A stretch of 64,000 nucleotides of DNA from NCBI GenBank assembly GCA_002238605.1, contig MPMR01000002.1, positions 1-64,000 on the forward strand. Direction: 5' to 3'. A model generated the notes under the pieces. That model did no database searches. It saw nothing but the letters and a program-made list of their open reading frames with translations, and was not told the DNA's origin. Positions 14,159-26,660 of this stretch are shown one piece after another. This DNA comes from BD2-11 clade cluster bacterium bin43. GTDB lineage: Bacteria; Gemmatimonadota; Gemmatimonadetes; Longimicrobiales; Gaopeijiaceae. The position numbers and the translations under genes are program-made. Within the stretch, counting starts at the first letter, position 1; each line of letters begins with the position of its first letter.

Positions 14159-14745
14159 CCGAGAGCCGCCTCCAGGGCGTCGAAGAACTCGCGATCCTGC
14201 TCGGAAACCGGACCGACGCGCACGAAGCGGATCGTCCCCTCGCGATCGACGAGGTAGGTGGCCGGGAGACCGACGGCGTGGAACGCGTCCATCGAGCGCA
14301 TCTCCGGATCGTGCAGGATGGTGTAGGTCACGCCGTACTCGCCGGCGAAACCCCGCACCACGTCCTCGAACCCGGCGTCGTCGACGGAGATGCCGACGAT
14401 CTCGAAGCCCCGCTCGCGATGCTCATCGTAGAGCGACTGCAGGAAGGGCGTCTCGAACCGGCAGGGCGCGCACCAGGTGGCCCAGAGGTTGACCAGCACC
14501 ACCTGGCCGCGCAGATCGGAGAGCGCGACCGCCTCCCCGTCCAGCGTGGCCGCCTGGACATCGGGCACCGGGTCTCCCGCGACCGGGGGGCCATCGACGG
14601 GCGCGCACGCCGCGCAGAGCCAGAGGACGGTCATCGCGGCCCGGAAGAGACCGGCGCCCGGTCGTGCGGGGTTGACCCGCCGGAAGAGAGATCGGATGTC
14701 GTTTCTCCTGGTTCGCGGGAAGGTGCATAGCGCCGTCACGGGCAT
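14155..14745 (-). CDS. TlpA-like thiol-disulfide oxidoreductase
   Basis: The protein is up to 196 residues, with a thioredoxin fold of the TlpA/ResA type: VVLVNLWATWCAPCRFETPF carries the CAPC active site, followed by GISVDDAGF and the cis-proline loop GLPATYLVD. The N-terminal hydrophobic segment (MTVLWLCAACAPV) has a lipobox-like LCAAC; an internal start at 14634 would place it at the N-terminus. It acts outside the cytoplasm as a reductant of disulfides. It is the first gene of the TlpA, PLP-enzyme, RidA operon, which is an odd functional partnership. Confidence 0.85.
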   Translation of the reverse strand: MPVTALCTFPRTRRNDIRSLFRRVNPARPGAGLFRAAMTVLWLCAACAPVDGPPVAGDPVPDVQAATLDGEAVALSDLRGQVVLVNLWATWCAPCRFETPFLQSLYDEHRERGFEIVGISVDDAGFEDVVRGFAGEYGVTYTILHDPEMRSMDAFHAVGLPATYLVDREGTIRFVRVGPVSEQDREFFDALEAALG

Positions 14746-14917
14746 GCGCCGTAAGTTCTACTTCCGCTCCCGCAACCGCAACGATGCCGCGGGCGATACC
14801 CGCGAGCGCGCGCGGACCTTACCCCCGAGCATCGTGTACTGACGCCATCATCCGCGACGCTCGCCCACGCCTCCAGCCAGCATCCGGCTGCGCGACGACA
14901 TTCGCCAAGGTCAGGCC

Positions 14918-17900
14918 ATGACATCCTACTCTTCGTCCGCCGTCCGCCGGAGCCTGTGCGCCGGGATCCTTCCTGCCGTCGCCGCCCTGACGGCCCTGCT
15001 CCCGCCCGAACCGGTCGAGGGTCAGTATTTCGGGCGAAACAAGGTGCAGTACGATTCCTTCGACTTCCGGGTCATGAAGACCCCCCACTTCGACATCCAC
15101 TACTACAACGAGGCTGCGACGGCCATTGAGGACGCCGCCCGCATGTCCGAGCGCTGGTACGAGCGGCTGGCCCGCACCTTCCAGCACGAGTTCGAGCGGC
15201 CCAAGCCGGTCATCCTGTACGCCGACCACCCCGACTTCCAGCAGACCAACACCCTCGCGGGCTTCATCAGCGAGGGCACCGGCGGGGTCACCGAGTCGCT
15301 CAAGAACCGCGTCATCATGCCGCTGGCGGGCACCTATCACGACACCGACCACGTGCTCGGCCACGAGCTGGTGCACGCCTTCCAGTACAACATCGCCCAG
15401 TCGCGAAGCGGAGGCGGCCTGCGCGGGATGGCCCAGCTGCCCCTCTGGGTGGTGGAGGGGATGGCCGAATACCTCTCGGTAGGCCGCGAAGACCCCCTCA
15501 CCGCCATGTGGCTGCGCGACGCCCTGCTGCGCGACGACGTGCCGACGCTCGAACAGATGACCCGGGAGCGGCGTTTCTTCCCGTACCGTTTCGGCCAGGC
15601 CTTCTGGACGTACGTCGGCGGCACCTATGGCGACGAGGCCGTCACCGAGCTCTACCGCCGCTCGCTCCGGGTGGGCTGGGAGAACGCCATCGTAAGCGTG
15701 CTGGGCAAGACCCAGGACACGGTCTCGGTGGAGTGGCACCAGGCCATCGAGAGCGAGTACCGGCCGCTCATGGCCGGCCGCTCGGCGCCGGGCGAAGTGG
15801 GCGCCCTGCTGCTCGCTCCTTCCACGGGCGCGGGCACCCAGAACGTGGCTCCCTCGGTCAGCCCCGACGGCCGGTACGTGGCCTTCATCTCCGAGAAGGA
15901 CCTCTTCTCGGTCGACCTGTTCATGGCCGACGCGCGCACCGGGAGAATCATCCGCAGACTGTCCAGCGCCGCCTCGGACGCGCACATGGACGCGCTCCGC
16001 TTCCTCGACTCCTCGGGCTCCTGGTCCCCCGACGCGGAGCTGTTCGCATTCGTGGCGATCGCCGACGGCGACAACCAGCTGGTGATCGTCGACGTCAACA
16101 ACTCCGACGTGGAGCAGCGCATCGACGTGGAGAGCGCCAATATCGGCGCCATCTCCAACCCGGCCTGGTCGCCGGACGGCCGCTCGATCGTGTTCGCGGG
16201 GCAGTCGGGAGGCATCTCCGACCTGTTCATGCTCGACATCGAGACCGAAGAGATCACGCGCCTCACCGACGACAAGCACGGAGACATGCAGCCCGCGTTC
16301 TCACCGGACGGCTCCACGCTCGCCTTCGTCTCCGACCGGGGACCGGAAACGGACTTCACCGACCTCGTCTTCAGCCGCCCGCGCATCGCGCTTCTCGACA
16401 TGGAGACGCGCGAGGTGCGAACGCTCGACCTGTTCGACAACGTCAAGCACCTCAACCCCCAGTTCACGCCGGACGGCCGGGGCCTCTACTTCATCTCGGA
16501 CCAGGACGGCTTCAGCGACATCTACCGCGTGAATCTTCCCACCGGCGAGATCTTCCGGGTGACCAACATCGCGACCGCGGTGAGCGGGATCACGAGCGGT
16601 TCGCCGGCCATGAGCGTCGCCGCCCAGACCGGCACGCTCGTGTTCTCGGTCTTCGATGAGTTCGAGTTTCACATCTACTCGCTTTCCTCGCAGGAGGCGG
16701 GGGCCGCCCAGGAGTTGGCGAGCGAGGAAGCGGAAGTCGCCTGGGGGCGTCTGATTCCGCCCTCGGAACCGCTGGTACGGAGCCGGGTCGGGAACTACCT
16801 GGCCGATCCGCTCACCGGATTGCCTCCCGCGGGGACCTATTTGTCCGAAGAGGCATCCACCTACGATCCCGGCCTGAAGCTCGACTACGTGGGTCAGCCC
16901 ATGATCGGCATCGGCGCCGGCGACATCTACGGAAACAACCTGCAGGGCGGAGCCGCGGCGTTCTTCAGCGACATGCTCGGGGACAGAACTCTGGGGGTCG
17001 CCGTCCAGGCCCAGGGCACGTTCAAGGATGTGGGCGGCCAGTTTCTCTACCAGAACATGAAGCGGCGCTGGAACTGGGGCGTATCCGGGGGACGAATACC
17101 CTATCAGCTGCTGTGGGCGAGCTTCGAACGTTCACCGAACGGCATGCCGGCCTACCGGGCCCTGCGGGAGCGAATCTACATCGACTCCGCGATCGGGATG
17201 CTCGCGTACCCCTTCTCGACCACGCAGCGCATCGAGACCCGATTCGGCCTGACCCGCTACTCCTTCGACCTCGAAGAGGAGTACCTCTTCTTCGACCCGC
17301 TCGGGCGCCTGATGGATCGGCGCGTCCGTGAGTTGGAGGATCCCCAGGCGCCGCTCACCCTCGTGCACGCGGCGATCGCGCTGGTGGGCGACAACTCCTA
17401 TTCCGCCTTCACTTCTCCGGTGCGGGGGTCCAGGTACCGCTTCGAGTACGAGAACACCGTGGGTACCGCCGACTTCCATACCCTCACCGCCGACTACCGC
17501 CGGTACTTCAATCCGTTGCGCGAGCTCACCATCGCCTTCAGGGGGATGCACTACGGGCGCTACGGGATCACCGCCGCGGAGACCCAGACCGGGCTGCGGC
17601 AGATATTCCTGGGGTACGAGAGCCTCATCCGCGGCTACGCGAGAGAGAGCTTCGACTTCACCGGCTGCGTGCAGGTGGAGACCTGCATGGAATCGGAGCG
17701 CTATCGGCAGCTGTTCGGCCAGCGCATTCAGGTGTTCAACTTCGAGTTCCGGGTCCCGATCACGGGCGTGAGCCAGTTCGGCCTGCTCAACCTGCCCTTC
17801 CTCCCCATCGAGCTGGTCACCTTCGCCGACGTGGGCCTGGCGTGGGACAACTTCGGGGATGTGGATCTGCGCTTCGACAGGACTACGACGGATCGGGTTC

Positions 17901-18034
17901 CCGTCTTCAGCACCGGCATCTCCGCGCGGGCCAACCTGCTCGGGTTCCTGATTCTGGAGAGCTACTACGCCTACCCCTTCCAGCGGCCCGACAAGGGCTG
18001 GCACTGGGGCTTCACCCTGGCGCCGGGCTGGTAG
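14918..18034 (+). CDS. Giant surface peptidase: MA-type metalloprotease, TolB propeller and outer-membrane barrel
   Basis: The protein has 1038 residues with an N-terminal signal (SLCAGILPAVAALTALLPP). A zincin domain contains HELVHAFQY (His149, Glu150, His153), followed by VEGMAEYLS with a third-ligand glutamate. Residues about 300-570 carry TolB/WD40-like repeats (NPAWSPDGRSIVFAG, PAFSPDGSTLAFVSD, NPQFTPDGRGLYFISD). From about 640 to the C-terminus are amphipathic strands of a BamA/surface-antigen-type beta-barrel ending in an aromatic segment (GWHWGFTLAPGW). It is probably anchored in the outer membrane with the protease in or near the periplasm. This architecture is frequent in Gemmatimonadota. 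Confidence 0.85.
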   Translation: MTSYSSSAVRRSLCAGILPAVAALTALLPPEPVEGQYFGRNKVQYDSFDFRVMKTPHFDIHYYNEAATAIEDAARMSERWYERLARTFQHEFERPKPVILYADHPDFQQTNTLAGFISEGTGGVTESLKNRVIMPLAGTYHDTDHVLGHELVHAFQYNIAQSRSGGGLRGMAQLPLWVVEGMAEYLSVGREDPLTAMWLRDALLRDDVPTLEQMTRERRFFPYRFGQAFWTYVGGTYGDEAVTELYRRSLRVGWENAIVSVLGKTQDTVSVEWHQAIESEYRPLMAGRSAPGEVGALLLAPSTGAGTQNVAPSVSPDGRYVAFISEKDLFSVDLFMADARTGRIIRRLSSAASDAHMDALRFLDSSGSWSPDAELFAFVAIADGDNQLVIVDVNNSDVEQRIDVESANIGAISNPAWSPDGRSIVFAGQSGGISDLFMLDIETEEITRLTDDKHGDMQPAFSPDGSTLAFVSDRGPETDFTDLVFSRPRIALLDMETREVRTLDLFDNVKHLNPQFTPDGRGLYFISDQDGFSDIYRVNLPTGEIFRVTNIATAVSGITSGSPAMSVAAQTGTLVFSVFDEFEFHIYSLSSQEAGAAQELASEEAEVAWGRLIPPSEPLVRSRVGNYLADPLTGLPPAGTYLSEEASTYDPGLKLDYVGQPMIGIGAGDIYGNNLQGGAAAFFSDMLGDRTLGVAVQAQGTFKDVGGQFLYQNMKRRWNWGVSGGRIPYQLLWASFERSPNGMPAYRALRERIYIDSAIGMLAYPFSTTQRIETRFGLTRYSFDLEEEYLFFDPLGRLMDRRVRELEDPQAPLTLVHAAIALVGDNSYSAFTSPVRGSRYRFEYENTVGTADFHTLTADYRRYFNPLRELTIAFRGMHYGRYGITAAETQTGLRQIFLGYESLIRGYARESFDFTGCVQVETCMESERYRQLFGQRIQVFNFEFRVPITGVSQFGLLNLPFLPIELVTFADVGLAWDNFGDVDLRFDRTTTDRVPVFSTGISARANLLGFLILESYYAYPFQRPDKGWHWGFTLAPGW

Positions 18035-18057
18035 ACGGGGGACCCGGACAGACAGGC

Positions 18058-18087
18058 GGCTCGCCCGCCCGGGAGGTGGGGCGAGCC
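18058..18087. terminator. Bidirectional hairpin terminator
   Basis: GGCTCGCCC (18058-18066) and GGGCGAGCC (18079-18087) form a perfect 9-bp stem in the 87-bp gap between the convergent surface peptidase and mlaD genes. It could end transcription from both sides, although no T-run is present. Confidence 0.5.
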
Positions 18088-18121
18088 TCGGCGGAAATCG
18101 GGTTACCGGAAGCCGGCGCGG

Positions 18122-19075
18122 TCAGAAGATCGAGAGGCTGATGTACCTGCCGGGATTCTCCCGGATGTCGTCCAGCAGCAGCTGGAGGCTCGATGCGGCT
18201 GCGTTCAGGTTGACGTAGAGCGAGTCGTCGCGGGACAGCCTTCCCAGGGTGCCCTCACCGCGCTCCATGCGGGCCATGATGGCGCGCAGGTCTGCGAGCG
18301 CCGGTTCGAGGATTTCGAGGTTCTGGTTGACGGCCGCGAGCGCGGAATCCGCCCGCACGGCGATGCTCTCGAGCGCGGGCGCCGTTGATGTCGTCGTGCT
18401 GCTCACGGCGCGCGCGGCCTCGTTGATCGACTCCACGAGCCGGGTGATCTCGCTCCGCTGCTCGCGAGCGATGACCGCAAAGTCCGTGAGCAGGGACTCC
18501 AGTTCCTGCGCGCTGGTCTGAAACGACGCCACCGTGGGTTCGTTCAGCAGGTTCGCGACCAGCTGGATCATGTCGGTGGCTTCGTCGCCGATGTCCGACA
18601 CGATACCGTAGACGTCGGAGCTAACGGTGCCCTGAAGGATGTCACCGCCCTCCGCCATGACGGGGGAGCCCCCGGGCAGAATCTCCACCGTACGCCCTCC
18701 GAGCAACCCGATCCCAACCAGGCGGACCCGCGAATCGTCCGGAACCTGGTATTCGCCCTCGATCTCCAGTTCTATGTTCACGCCCGCGGGCACCATCTCG
18801 AAGCTCATCACCCGTCCGACGTTCACGCCGCGCATCTGCACGGGATCGGATCTGCGCAGCCCGGCGGCGTTCTCGACCACCGCGAAGATCGAGTAGCGGC
18901 CCCGAAACATCGACGGATCGGTCATCAGGAAGAGGGCCATCAGCGCGGCGAGCGCTCCCGCGAGGATGAAGATCCCGACGCGTGCCTCGCTCTTGAGCGC
19001 CCGTGGCGGAATGGCGTGCTGCAGTTCCGCGTCCGAGGGCCCGGAACCCGTGTAGTCCGTTCCCGCTTCGTTCAT
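18122..19075 (-). CDS. mlaD: MlaD/MCE-family lipid-binding protein
   Basis: The protein has 317 residues with one N-terminal membrane helix (VGIFILAGALAALMALFLM). The MCE domain follows at about 50-130 (GLRRSDPVQMRGVNVGRVMS, VRLVGIGLLGGRTVEILPGG). A long helical C-terminal region probably drives oligomerisation or tunnel formation. It is the substrate-binding part of an Mla-type ABC system that moves phospholipids between the membranes. The start overlaps the mlaF stop by 4 bp. No mlaB or mlaC gene is present in this locus. Confidence 0.92.
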   Translation of the reverse strand: MNEAGTDYTGSGPSDAELQHAIPPRALKSEARVGIFILAGALAALMALFLMTDPSMFRGRYSIFAVVENAAGLRRSDPVQMRGVNVGRVMSFEMVPAGVNIELEIEGEYQVPDDSRVRLVGIGLLGGRTVEILPGGSPVMAEGGDILQGTVSSDVYGIVSDIGDEATDMIQLVANLLNEPTVASFQTSAQELESLLTDFAVIAREQRSEITRLVESINEAARAVSSTTTSTAPALESIAVRADSALAAVNQNLEILEPALADLRAIMARMERGEGTLGRLSRDDSLYVNLNAAASSLQLLLDDIRENPGRYISLSIF

Positions 19076-19854
19076 GTCGTCGCCACCAGGTCTACCGCCG
19101 CCTCCGCGGCGGCTCTGTCCACGAAGGCCCGCACCAGCGGGTCGGTGCTGATGCGAAAGGCCGTGGGGGTACCGAGGAACCTCAGTTCACCTCCCTCGAG
19201 CATGGCTACCCGGTCGCACATCTCAAGGCCTCCCTCGATGTCGTGCGTCACGATGACTGAGGTCACATCCAGCTCGCGCGAAAGGCGGCGGATCTGACGC
19301 TGCACGCCGGCGGTGTTCACCGGATCCAGGCCGGTGGTCGGCTCGTCCCAGAGGAGGATGTCCGGGCCTCCCACGATGGCGCGCGCGATTCCCACGCGCT
19401 TCTTCATGCCCCCGGAGAGTTCGGAGGGAATCTTGCTCATCACCTCGCGGGGGTCCAGCAGGACGCGTTCCAGGGCCTGCCACACGAGGCGCGCGATCTG
19501 GTTGCGGCTCATGGAGCGCAGCCGCCGCAGCGGAAGTCCCGTCTCCACGTTCTCGAACACGTTCAGGGAGTCGAAGAGGGCCGCGTGCTGGAACACGTAT
19601 CCCACCCTGTCGCGGATCCGGCGAAGCGCCTTGCGGCCCCCGAAGAACACCGACGCTCCGTCCACCTCGACGTCGCCCCGGTCGGGAACGATCAGGCCGA
19701 TCGTCGTCTTGAGCAACACGCTCTTGCCGGCGCCCGACGCCCCGAACAGGCCGAACATCTCTCCCGCCTGGATATCCAGGTCGATGCCCCGGAGGACGGG
19801 AAGGTCGAAAGCCTTGTAGAGCCCCCGATACCGGATCACGGGATGAGCCGACAC
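19072..19854 (-). CDS. mlaF: MlaF-type ABC transporter ATPase
   Basis: The protein has 260 residues and a complete ABC ATPase: Walker A GASGAGKS, signature LSGGMKKRVGIARA, Walker B ILLWDEPTTGLD and the switch histidine in VIVTHD. The MKKR variant after LSGG is typical of the MlaF/Ttg2A group. It powers lipid transport with MlaE and MlaD and lies in the cytoplasm. It starts 4 bp after mlaE ends. Confidence 0.95.
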   Translation of the reverse strand: MSAHPVIRYRGLYKAFDLPVLRGIDLDIQAGEMFGLFGASGAGKSVLLKTTIGLIVPDRGDVEVDGASVFFGGRKALRRIRDRVGYVFQHAALFDSLNVFENVETGLPLRRLRSMSRNQIARLVWQALERVLLDPREVMSKIPSELSGGMKKRVGIARAIVGGPDILLWDEPTTGLDPVNTAGVQRQIRRLSRELDVTSVIVTHDIEGGLEMCDRVAMLEGGELRFLGTPTAFRISTDPLVRAFVDRAAAEAAVDLVATT

Positions 19855-19858
19855 CGCG

Positions 19859-20686
19859 CTAGTCCAGCAACAGGGGCGGGAAGAGCGCGTCCATGACCAG
19901 CACCGCGAGGGTCATGAACATGACCGCCTGGGTCGTCGTCTTGCCCACCCCCTCGGCTCCCCCCTCCGTGCGCAGTCCCATGTGGATGGCGATCACCGGT
20001 ATGGTGAAGCCGAACACGAGCGCCTTGGTGAGGGAGTAGAACAGATCCCAGGAATTCCAGTACAGGCGTGCCCCGTAGAGGAAGCTGGCGGGCCCGAGGC
20101 CTACGGTGAGATCGGCCGAAATCATGCCCGCCAGGATTCCGACCAGGTTCGCGATGCCCACCAGCACGGGCACCACGACGATGCCGGCGACCACCCGGGG
20201 CGCGGCCAGGATGGGGATCGGATCGCGGCCCACGCTGTAGAAGGCGTCGATCTGTTCGGACACCTTCATGGTCCCGAGTTCGGCCGTGATGCGGGCGCCG
20301 ACCCTGCCCACGAGGACGATCGCGGTCAGCACCGGTCCCATCTCCAGAACCACCGATTCCGCCACGACGCTGCCCAGCACGTAGAGCGGGATGGCCCCGG
20401 TGAACTGGTAACCGCCCTGCTGGCTGGTGACGATTCCGGCGAGCACGGCCGTCAGGATGACGATGGGGAGGCTCTCGACTCCCATCACGTACATCTGGCG
20501 CACGATCGCGCGGGGCGCGACGCGCAGGCTGACGAGGGCGACGGCGATGTCCCGTAGCAGAAAGGCCAGCTCGCCGGCGTGCGTGAGCGTGGTGCGGCCG
20601 GCGCGCGCCACACCCGCCAGCCAGCGCTCGGCCCGGGAGGAAGTGGACCTCGAGGACCCGGGCACGGATTCCAGGGATCCGGTCAC
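19859..20686 (-). CDS. mlaE: MlaE-type ABC transporter permease
   Basis: The MlaE domain is complete: MYVMGVESLPIVILTAVLAG, then VVAESVVLEMGPVLTAIVLV, GRVGARITAELGTMKVSEQI, and IHMGLRTEGGAEGVGKTTTQAV near the C-terminus, with about five membrane segments. The frame stays open far upstream, but that extension is low complexity; a GTG at 20686 gives 275 residues, the family's normal length. First gene of mlaEFD. Confidence 0.92.
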   Translation of the reverse strand: MTGSLESVPGSSRSTSSRAERWLAGVARAGRTTLTHAGELAFLLRDIAVALVSLRVAPRAIVRQMYVMGVESLPIVILTAVLAGIVTSQQGGYQFTGAIPLYVLGSVVAESVVLEMGPVLTAIVLVGRVGARITAELGTMKVSEQIDAFYSVGRDPIPILAAPRVVAGIVVVPVLVGIANLVGILAGMISADLTVGLGPASFLYGARLYWNSWDLFYSLTKALVFGFTIPVIAIHMGLRTEGGAEGVGKTTTQAVMFMTLAVLVMDALFPPLLLD

Positions 20687-20931
20687 GGCCCGGGATCCCG
20701 ACGGGGCGCCGGTGGCGGGACGGATCCGGCGAGCGACCCGGCGCTCTTCATGTCCGCCGTGTTCCTCCTGCGCAACCTGGTGCGGTTCAAGTACGCTCCA
20801 ACCTTTGGGACGCGAAGTGCCGCCGGGCACGCGCCGCAACGGCCGGCGCGCGAGCATCGACCGGCGTGCGTAGCATCTACGATTGCGGAGCCGATGGCAA
20901 GGGAGCGAGGATCCACCCGTGCGCCATCAGC

Positions 20932-21645
20932 TCATGCGTCGGATGCCGCGACCTCGTCGGCGCGGCGGGTCACCTCGTTGAGCATGGATTCGAGCCGATG
21001 CCGGCCCTCGGGATCGGAGTCGTGGTCCGGGGCCTCGTCGGAATGGCGGCCGGCTTCGAAGCGGCGCACGCATACGCGCACCCGGGCGAATGGCTTGGGG
21101 ATGGTCATCCGATCCCAGGAGTTCAGTCGCCAATGGCGGTCCGACGCCAGGCCCATGGCAAGGACGGGCGCGCCGGAGACGCGCGCCAGTACGAGGATGC
21201 CGCGCTTCAGGTGTCGTGCGGGGCCTCGAGGACCGTCCGGGACCAGGATCGGAGAGGAACCCTCGCGCCGAACGACCGCGCGAAGCGCCCAAATCGCCTC
21301 GCGCCCGCCCGCGCTCGAGGAGCCACGGACGATGCGCGCGCCCCATCGCCGCATGATGCGCGCAACCAACTCGCCGTCGCTCGACCGGCTGGTGAGGGCC
21401 GTGACGTCCACGCCCTTCCTCCGCGCCATGCGTGCGCCCGTGAAGTACGCCCCGGGAATGACGCGGTCGTGCCAGAAGGCGAGGATGGCGGGCGGCCCGC
21501 CCGCGGAGAGCGCGTCCAGGTGCTCGCGTCCCTCCGCGACCTCGATGCGCCAGGTGCGGCCGAGGGCCTCGACGAACCAGCCCAGCAGCGTGGTCGCGAG
21601 GGCCCTTCGTCCGCGCTTGAGCCGCGTCGCGATGTCAGCACGCAT
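20932..21645 (-). CDS. Lysophospholipid acyltransferase-like protein (DUF374)
   Basis: The protein has 237 residues from the ATG at 21645. ILAFWHDRVIPGAYFTG contains the acyltransferase HxxxxD-type motif (HDRVIPG), followed by ALTSRSSDGELVARI, VRGSSSAGG and LVPDGPRGPARHLKRGIL, all signatures of the DUF374 family. The likely role is acylation of a lipid or lipid A precursor at the inner membrane. It lies between tRNA-Leu and mlaE on the same strand, a sensible neighbour for a lipid-trafficking operon. Confidence 0.85.
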   Translation of the reverse strand: MRADIATRLKRGRRALATTLLGWFVEALGRTWRIEVAEGREHLDALSAGGPPAILAFWHDRVIPGAYFTGARMARRKGVDVTALTSRSSDGELVARIMRRWGARIVRGSSSAGGREAIWALRAVVRREGSSPILVPDGPRGPARHLKRGILVLARVSGAPVLAMGLASDRHWRLNSWDRMTIPKPFARVRVCVRRFEAGRHSDEAPDHDSDPEGRHRLESMLNEVTRRADEVAASDA

Positions 21646-21672
21646 GCGGCGCTTCCCTTGTCCGTCCGTGAG

Positions 21673-21756
21673 TGCCGGGAGTGGGACTCGAACCCACACG
21701 CCCCAAGGGGCAAAGGTTTTTGAGACCTTCGCGTCTACCTGTTCCGCCATCCCGGC
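21673..21756 (-). tRNA. tRNA-Leu (anticodon CAA)
   Basis: The minus strand has a 7-bp acceptor stem (GCCGGGA with TCCCGGC, discriminator A), the D-arm GGCGGAACAGGTAGACGC, anticodon stem AAGGT/ACCTT with loop CTCAAAA giving anticodon CAA, a long variable arm (GCCCCTTGGGGC) and T-arm GTGGGTTCGAGTCCCAC. The long variable arm fits leucine. CCA is not encoded. Confidence 0.95.
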
Positions 21757-21985
21757 AGGGTGTCCCAGTGGGAATCTGGCTGAAACCACTGAACTTACGC
21801 GAATGCGTGGTCGGGTTCCAGCCAATCGGGTCCCGCAAATCGACTGCGCGGAGCCCGGCCGGGACGGTTGTAACCGGGCTCATCATCCGGCGCATGAGCA
21901 GGCGCCGGGATGTTAGTTTAGGGTCAGACGAAGCCTGTCGCCTCCGTGCGACGATGCGCCGGCTCCACGACCCAGGTAAAGACCC

Positions 21986-24742
<2,757 letters not shown>

Positions 24743-24821
24743 GAGGGACCAACCGGCACGGCGCACCGGGGAGAGCAGTGAGGGCCGGGCGAATGCTCGG
24801 AGGAGTTCGTCCGCGGACCTG

Positions 24822-25622
24822 CTAGGGCGCGTCGCCCCGATCGGGCGGGCGCTCGGCGGCCGGAGCGTCCAGGATCTCCTTGAGCACGAACGCCCGCCGC
24901 AGCGAATCGCGGTCACCGCTCCCGAAGAGTTGCCTGTAGATGCGCGTGCGCCGGCGTTCGCCGCCCCCGGCTCCAGGCACAACGGTCGCGGCGGGCTCGA
25001 GGCGACGCCGTTCTCCGAGGGATGAGTCCCGAAGGGGCGCTGCCTCACGGGGCGCGCGGGCCGGGCGAGCCCGGGTCTCGTCCCGTCCGACCAGTCGACG
25101 GTCGCCTTCGGTGGGCCTCCTTTCAACGCGCGGCCGCCATTCCCCGGTGGCTTGCGGCGCCCGGTCGACCGGGTCGACTCGTGCCCGCCTCCCGGCCTCG
25201 GACCTCCGGCGCTCCTGGTCCGAGGTCCGGCCCTCCCGCGCGATCACCCTGCGTTCCTCGCGGCCCAGCGAGGGCCCGCGCCGCTCATCCGACACAGACG
25301 GGGCGGCGCCCGCAGGTTCTTCCGGGACATCCTCCTCGTCCGGTATTACACCCGTAATACCGGACCCCATCAGCTTCTCGAGATACCCCGGGCCCATGAG
25401 CTTCTCCAGGCCCTCGAGTTCGCCCAGGGCCGCGCCCCGCTCCTTCTTCTCCGCCTCGGCCCCCTCCCCCCGAGTCGACGACGGCTCCACGCGCCACTCC
25501 TCGTCGCCCTCGTCCTCCGGGGGAGGCACCTGCTTTTGCTGCTGGGCGCGGCGCGTCCGCGCGACGCTGTCGATGATGGACAGCGCCATGAAGATCAGGA
25601 AAAGCAGAAGTCCGGTGCTCAT
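24822..25622 (-). CDS. Membrane-anchored hypothetical protein
   Basis: The protein has 266 residues from the ATG at 25622. One N-terminal membrane helix (STGLLLFLIFMALSIIDSVA) is followed by a long, highly charged, Arg/Glu/Pro-rich and probably disordered region. A short ordered C-terminus ends RRAFVLKEILDAPAAERPP. A LEKLMGPGYLEKLMGSGI repeat lies near residues 73-90. It is the last gene after nfeD and floA, with a 13-bp gap to floA, so it may be a scaffold of the flotillin-like membrane domain. No family recognised. Confidence 0.65.
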   Translation of the reverse strand: MSTGLLLFLIFMALSIIDSVARTRRAQQQKQVPPPEDEGDEEWRVEPSSTRGEGAEAEKKERGAALGELEGLEKLMGPGYLEKLMGSGITGVIPDEEDVPEEPAGAAPSVSDERRGPSLGREERRVIAREGRTSDQERRRSEAGRRARVDPVDRAPQATGEWRPRVERRPTEGDRRLVGRDETRARPARAPREAAPLRDSSLGERRRLEPAATVVPGAGGGERRRTRIYRQLFGSGDRDSLRRAFVLKEILDAPAAERPPDRGDAP

Positions 25623-25635
25623 TCGCCTTTCCGGG

Positions 25636-26622
25636 CTACGCCAGCGGCTCGCCCGACCCGGCCTCGTCCTCGCCGGCGATGGAGTTCCGCATCGCGGTGT
25701 CGGCCTGCACGTTGCGGTAGCGGACATAATCCATCACGCCAAGGTTGCCATTGCGGAAGGCATCGGCCATGGCCATCGGCACCTGCGCCTCGGCTTCCAC
25801 CAGGTTGGCGCGCATCTCCTGCACCTTCGCAACGTTTTCCTGCTCCGACGCCACCGCCATCGCGCGCCGCTCTTCGGCCCGCGCCTGGGCGACGCGCTTG
25901 TCGGCCTCGGCCTGGTCGGTCTGAAGCTCGGCGCCGATGTTCTTGCCCACGTCCACGTCGGCGATGTCGATGGAGAGGATCTCGAAGGCGGTTCCGGAGT
26001 CGAGCCCCTTGGCGAGCACGGCCTTGGAGATGCTGTCCGGGTTTTCCAGCACCGCCTGGTGCGTGTCGGATGAACCGATGCTGGAGACGATGCCTTCCCC
26101 GACGCGCGCCACGATGGTTTCTTCCCCGGCGCCGCCGACCAGACGGTTGATGTTGGCGCGCACGGTCACGCGCGCGACCGCGATCAGCTGAATGCCGTCG
26201 CGCGCCATCGCCGCCACCCGGGGCGTGGTGATGACCTTGGGGTTGACCGAGACCTGAACCGCCTCGAAGACGTCGCGGCCGGCCAGGTCGATCGCCGCGG
26301 CCTGGTTGAAGGAGAGTTCGATGTTGGCCTTGTCGGCGCTGATGAGCGCGGTCACCACGCGGTCGACGCGCCCCCCGGCGAGGTAGTGCGCCTCAAGGTC
26401 CGCGATGCGGATGAACAGCCCGGCCTTGGTGGCCCAGATGAGGGGCCGCACCACAGCGGGCGGAGGCACTTTGCGCAGGCGCATGCCGATCAGGTAGGTG
26501 ATGCCCAGCCGCACGCCGGCCGAGATGGCCTCGATCCACAGGCGCACGGGGACCGCCCACAGCACCATGAGGACGAAGAGGACGAGCAGTACGGGCACAA
26601 TAAGAGAGGCGATGGCTTCCAT
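25636..26622 (-). CDS. floA: Flotillin-like protein FloA
   Basis: The protein has 328 residues. An N-terminal membrane hairpin ([20 protein letters not shown]) is followed by a long conserved FloA/YqfA core including [56 protein letters not shown] and a charged coiled coil ([19 protein letters not shown]). It organises membrane microdomains in bacteria. It lies 38 bp downstream of nfeD, its usual partner. Confidence 0.95.
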   Translation of the reverse strand: MEAIASLIVPVLLVLFVLMVLWAVPVRLWIEAISAGVRLGITYLIGMRLRKVPPPAVVRPLIWATKAGLFIRIADLEAHYLAGGRVDRVVTALISADKANIELSFNQAAAIDLAGRDVFEAVQVSVNPKVITTPRVAAMARDGIQLIAVARVTVRANINRLVGGAGEETIVARVGEGIVSSIGSSDTHQAVLENPDSISKAVLAKGLDSGTAFEILSIDIADVDVGKNIGAELQTDQAEADKRVAQARAEERRAMAVASEQENVAKVQEMRANLVEAEAQVPMAMADAFRNGNLGVMDYVRYRNVQADTAMRNSIAGEDEAGSGEPLA

Positions 26623-26660
26623 TGGATGTCATCCGTGTAGGGGCAGGAGAGGCTTGGCTT

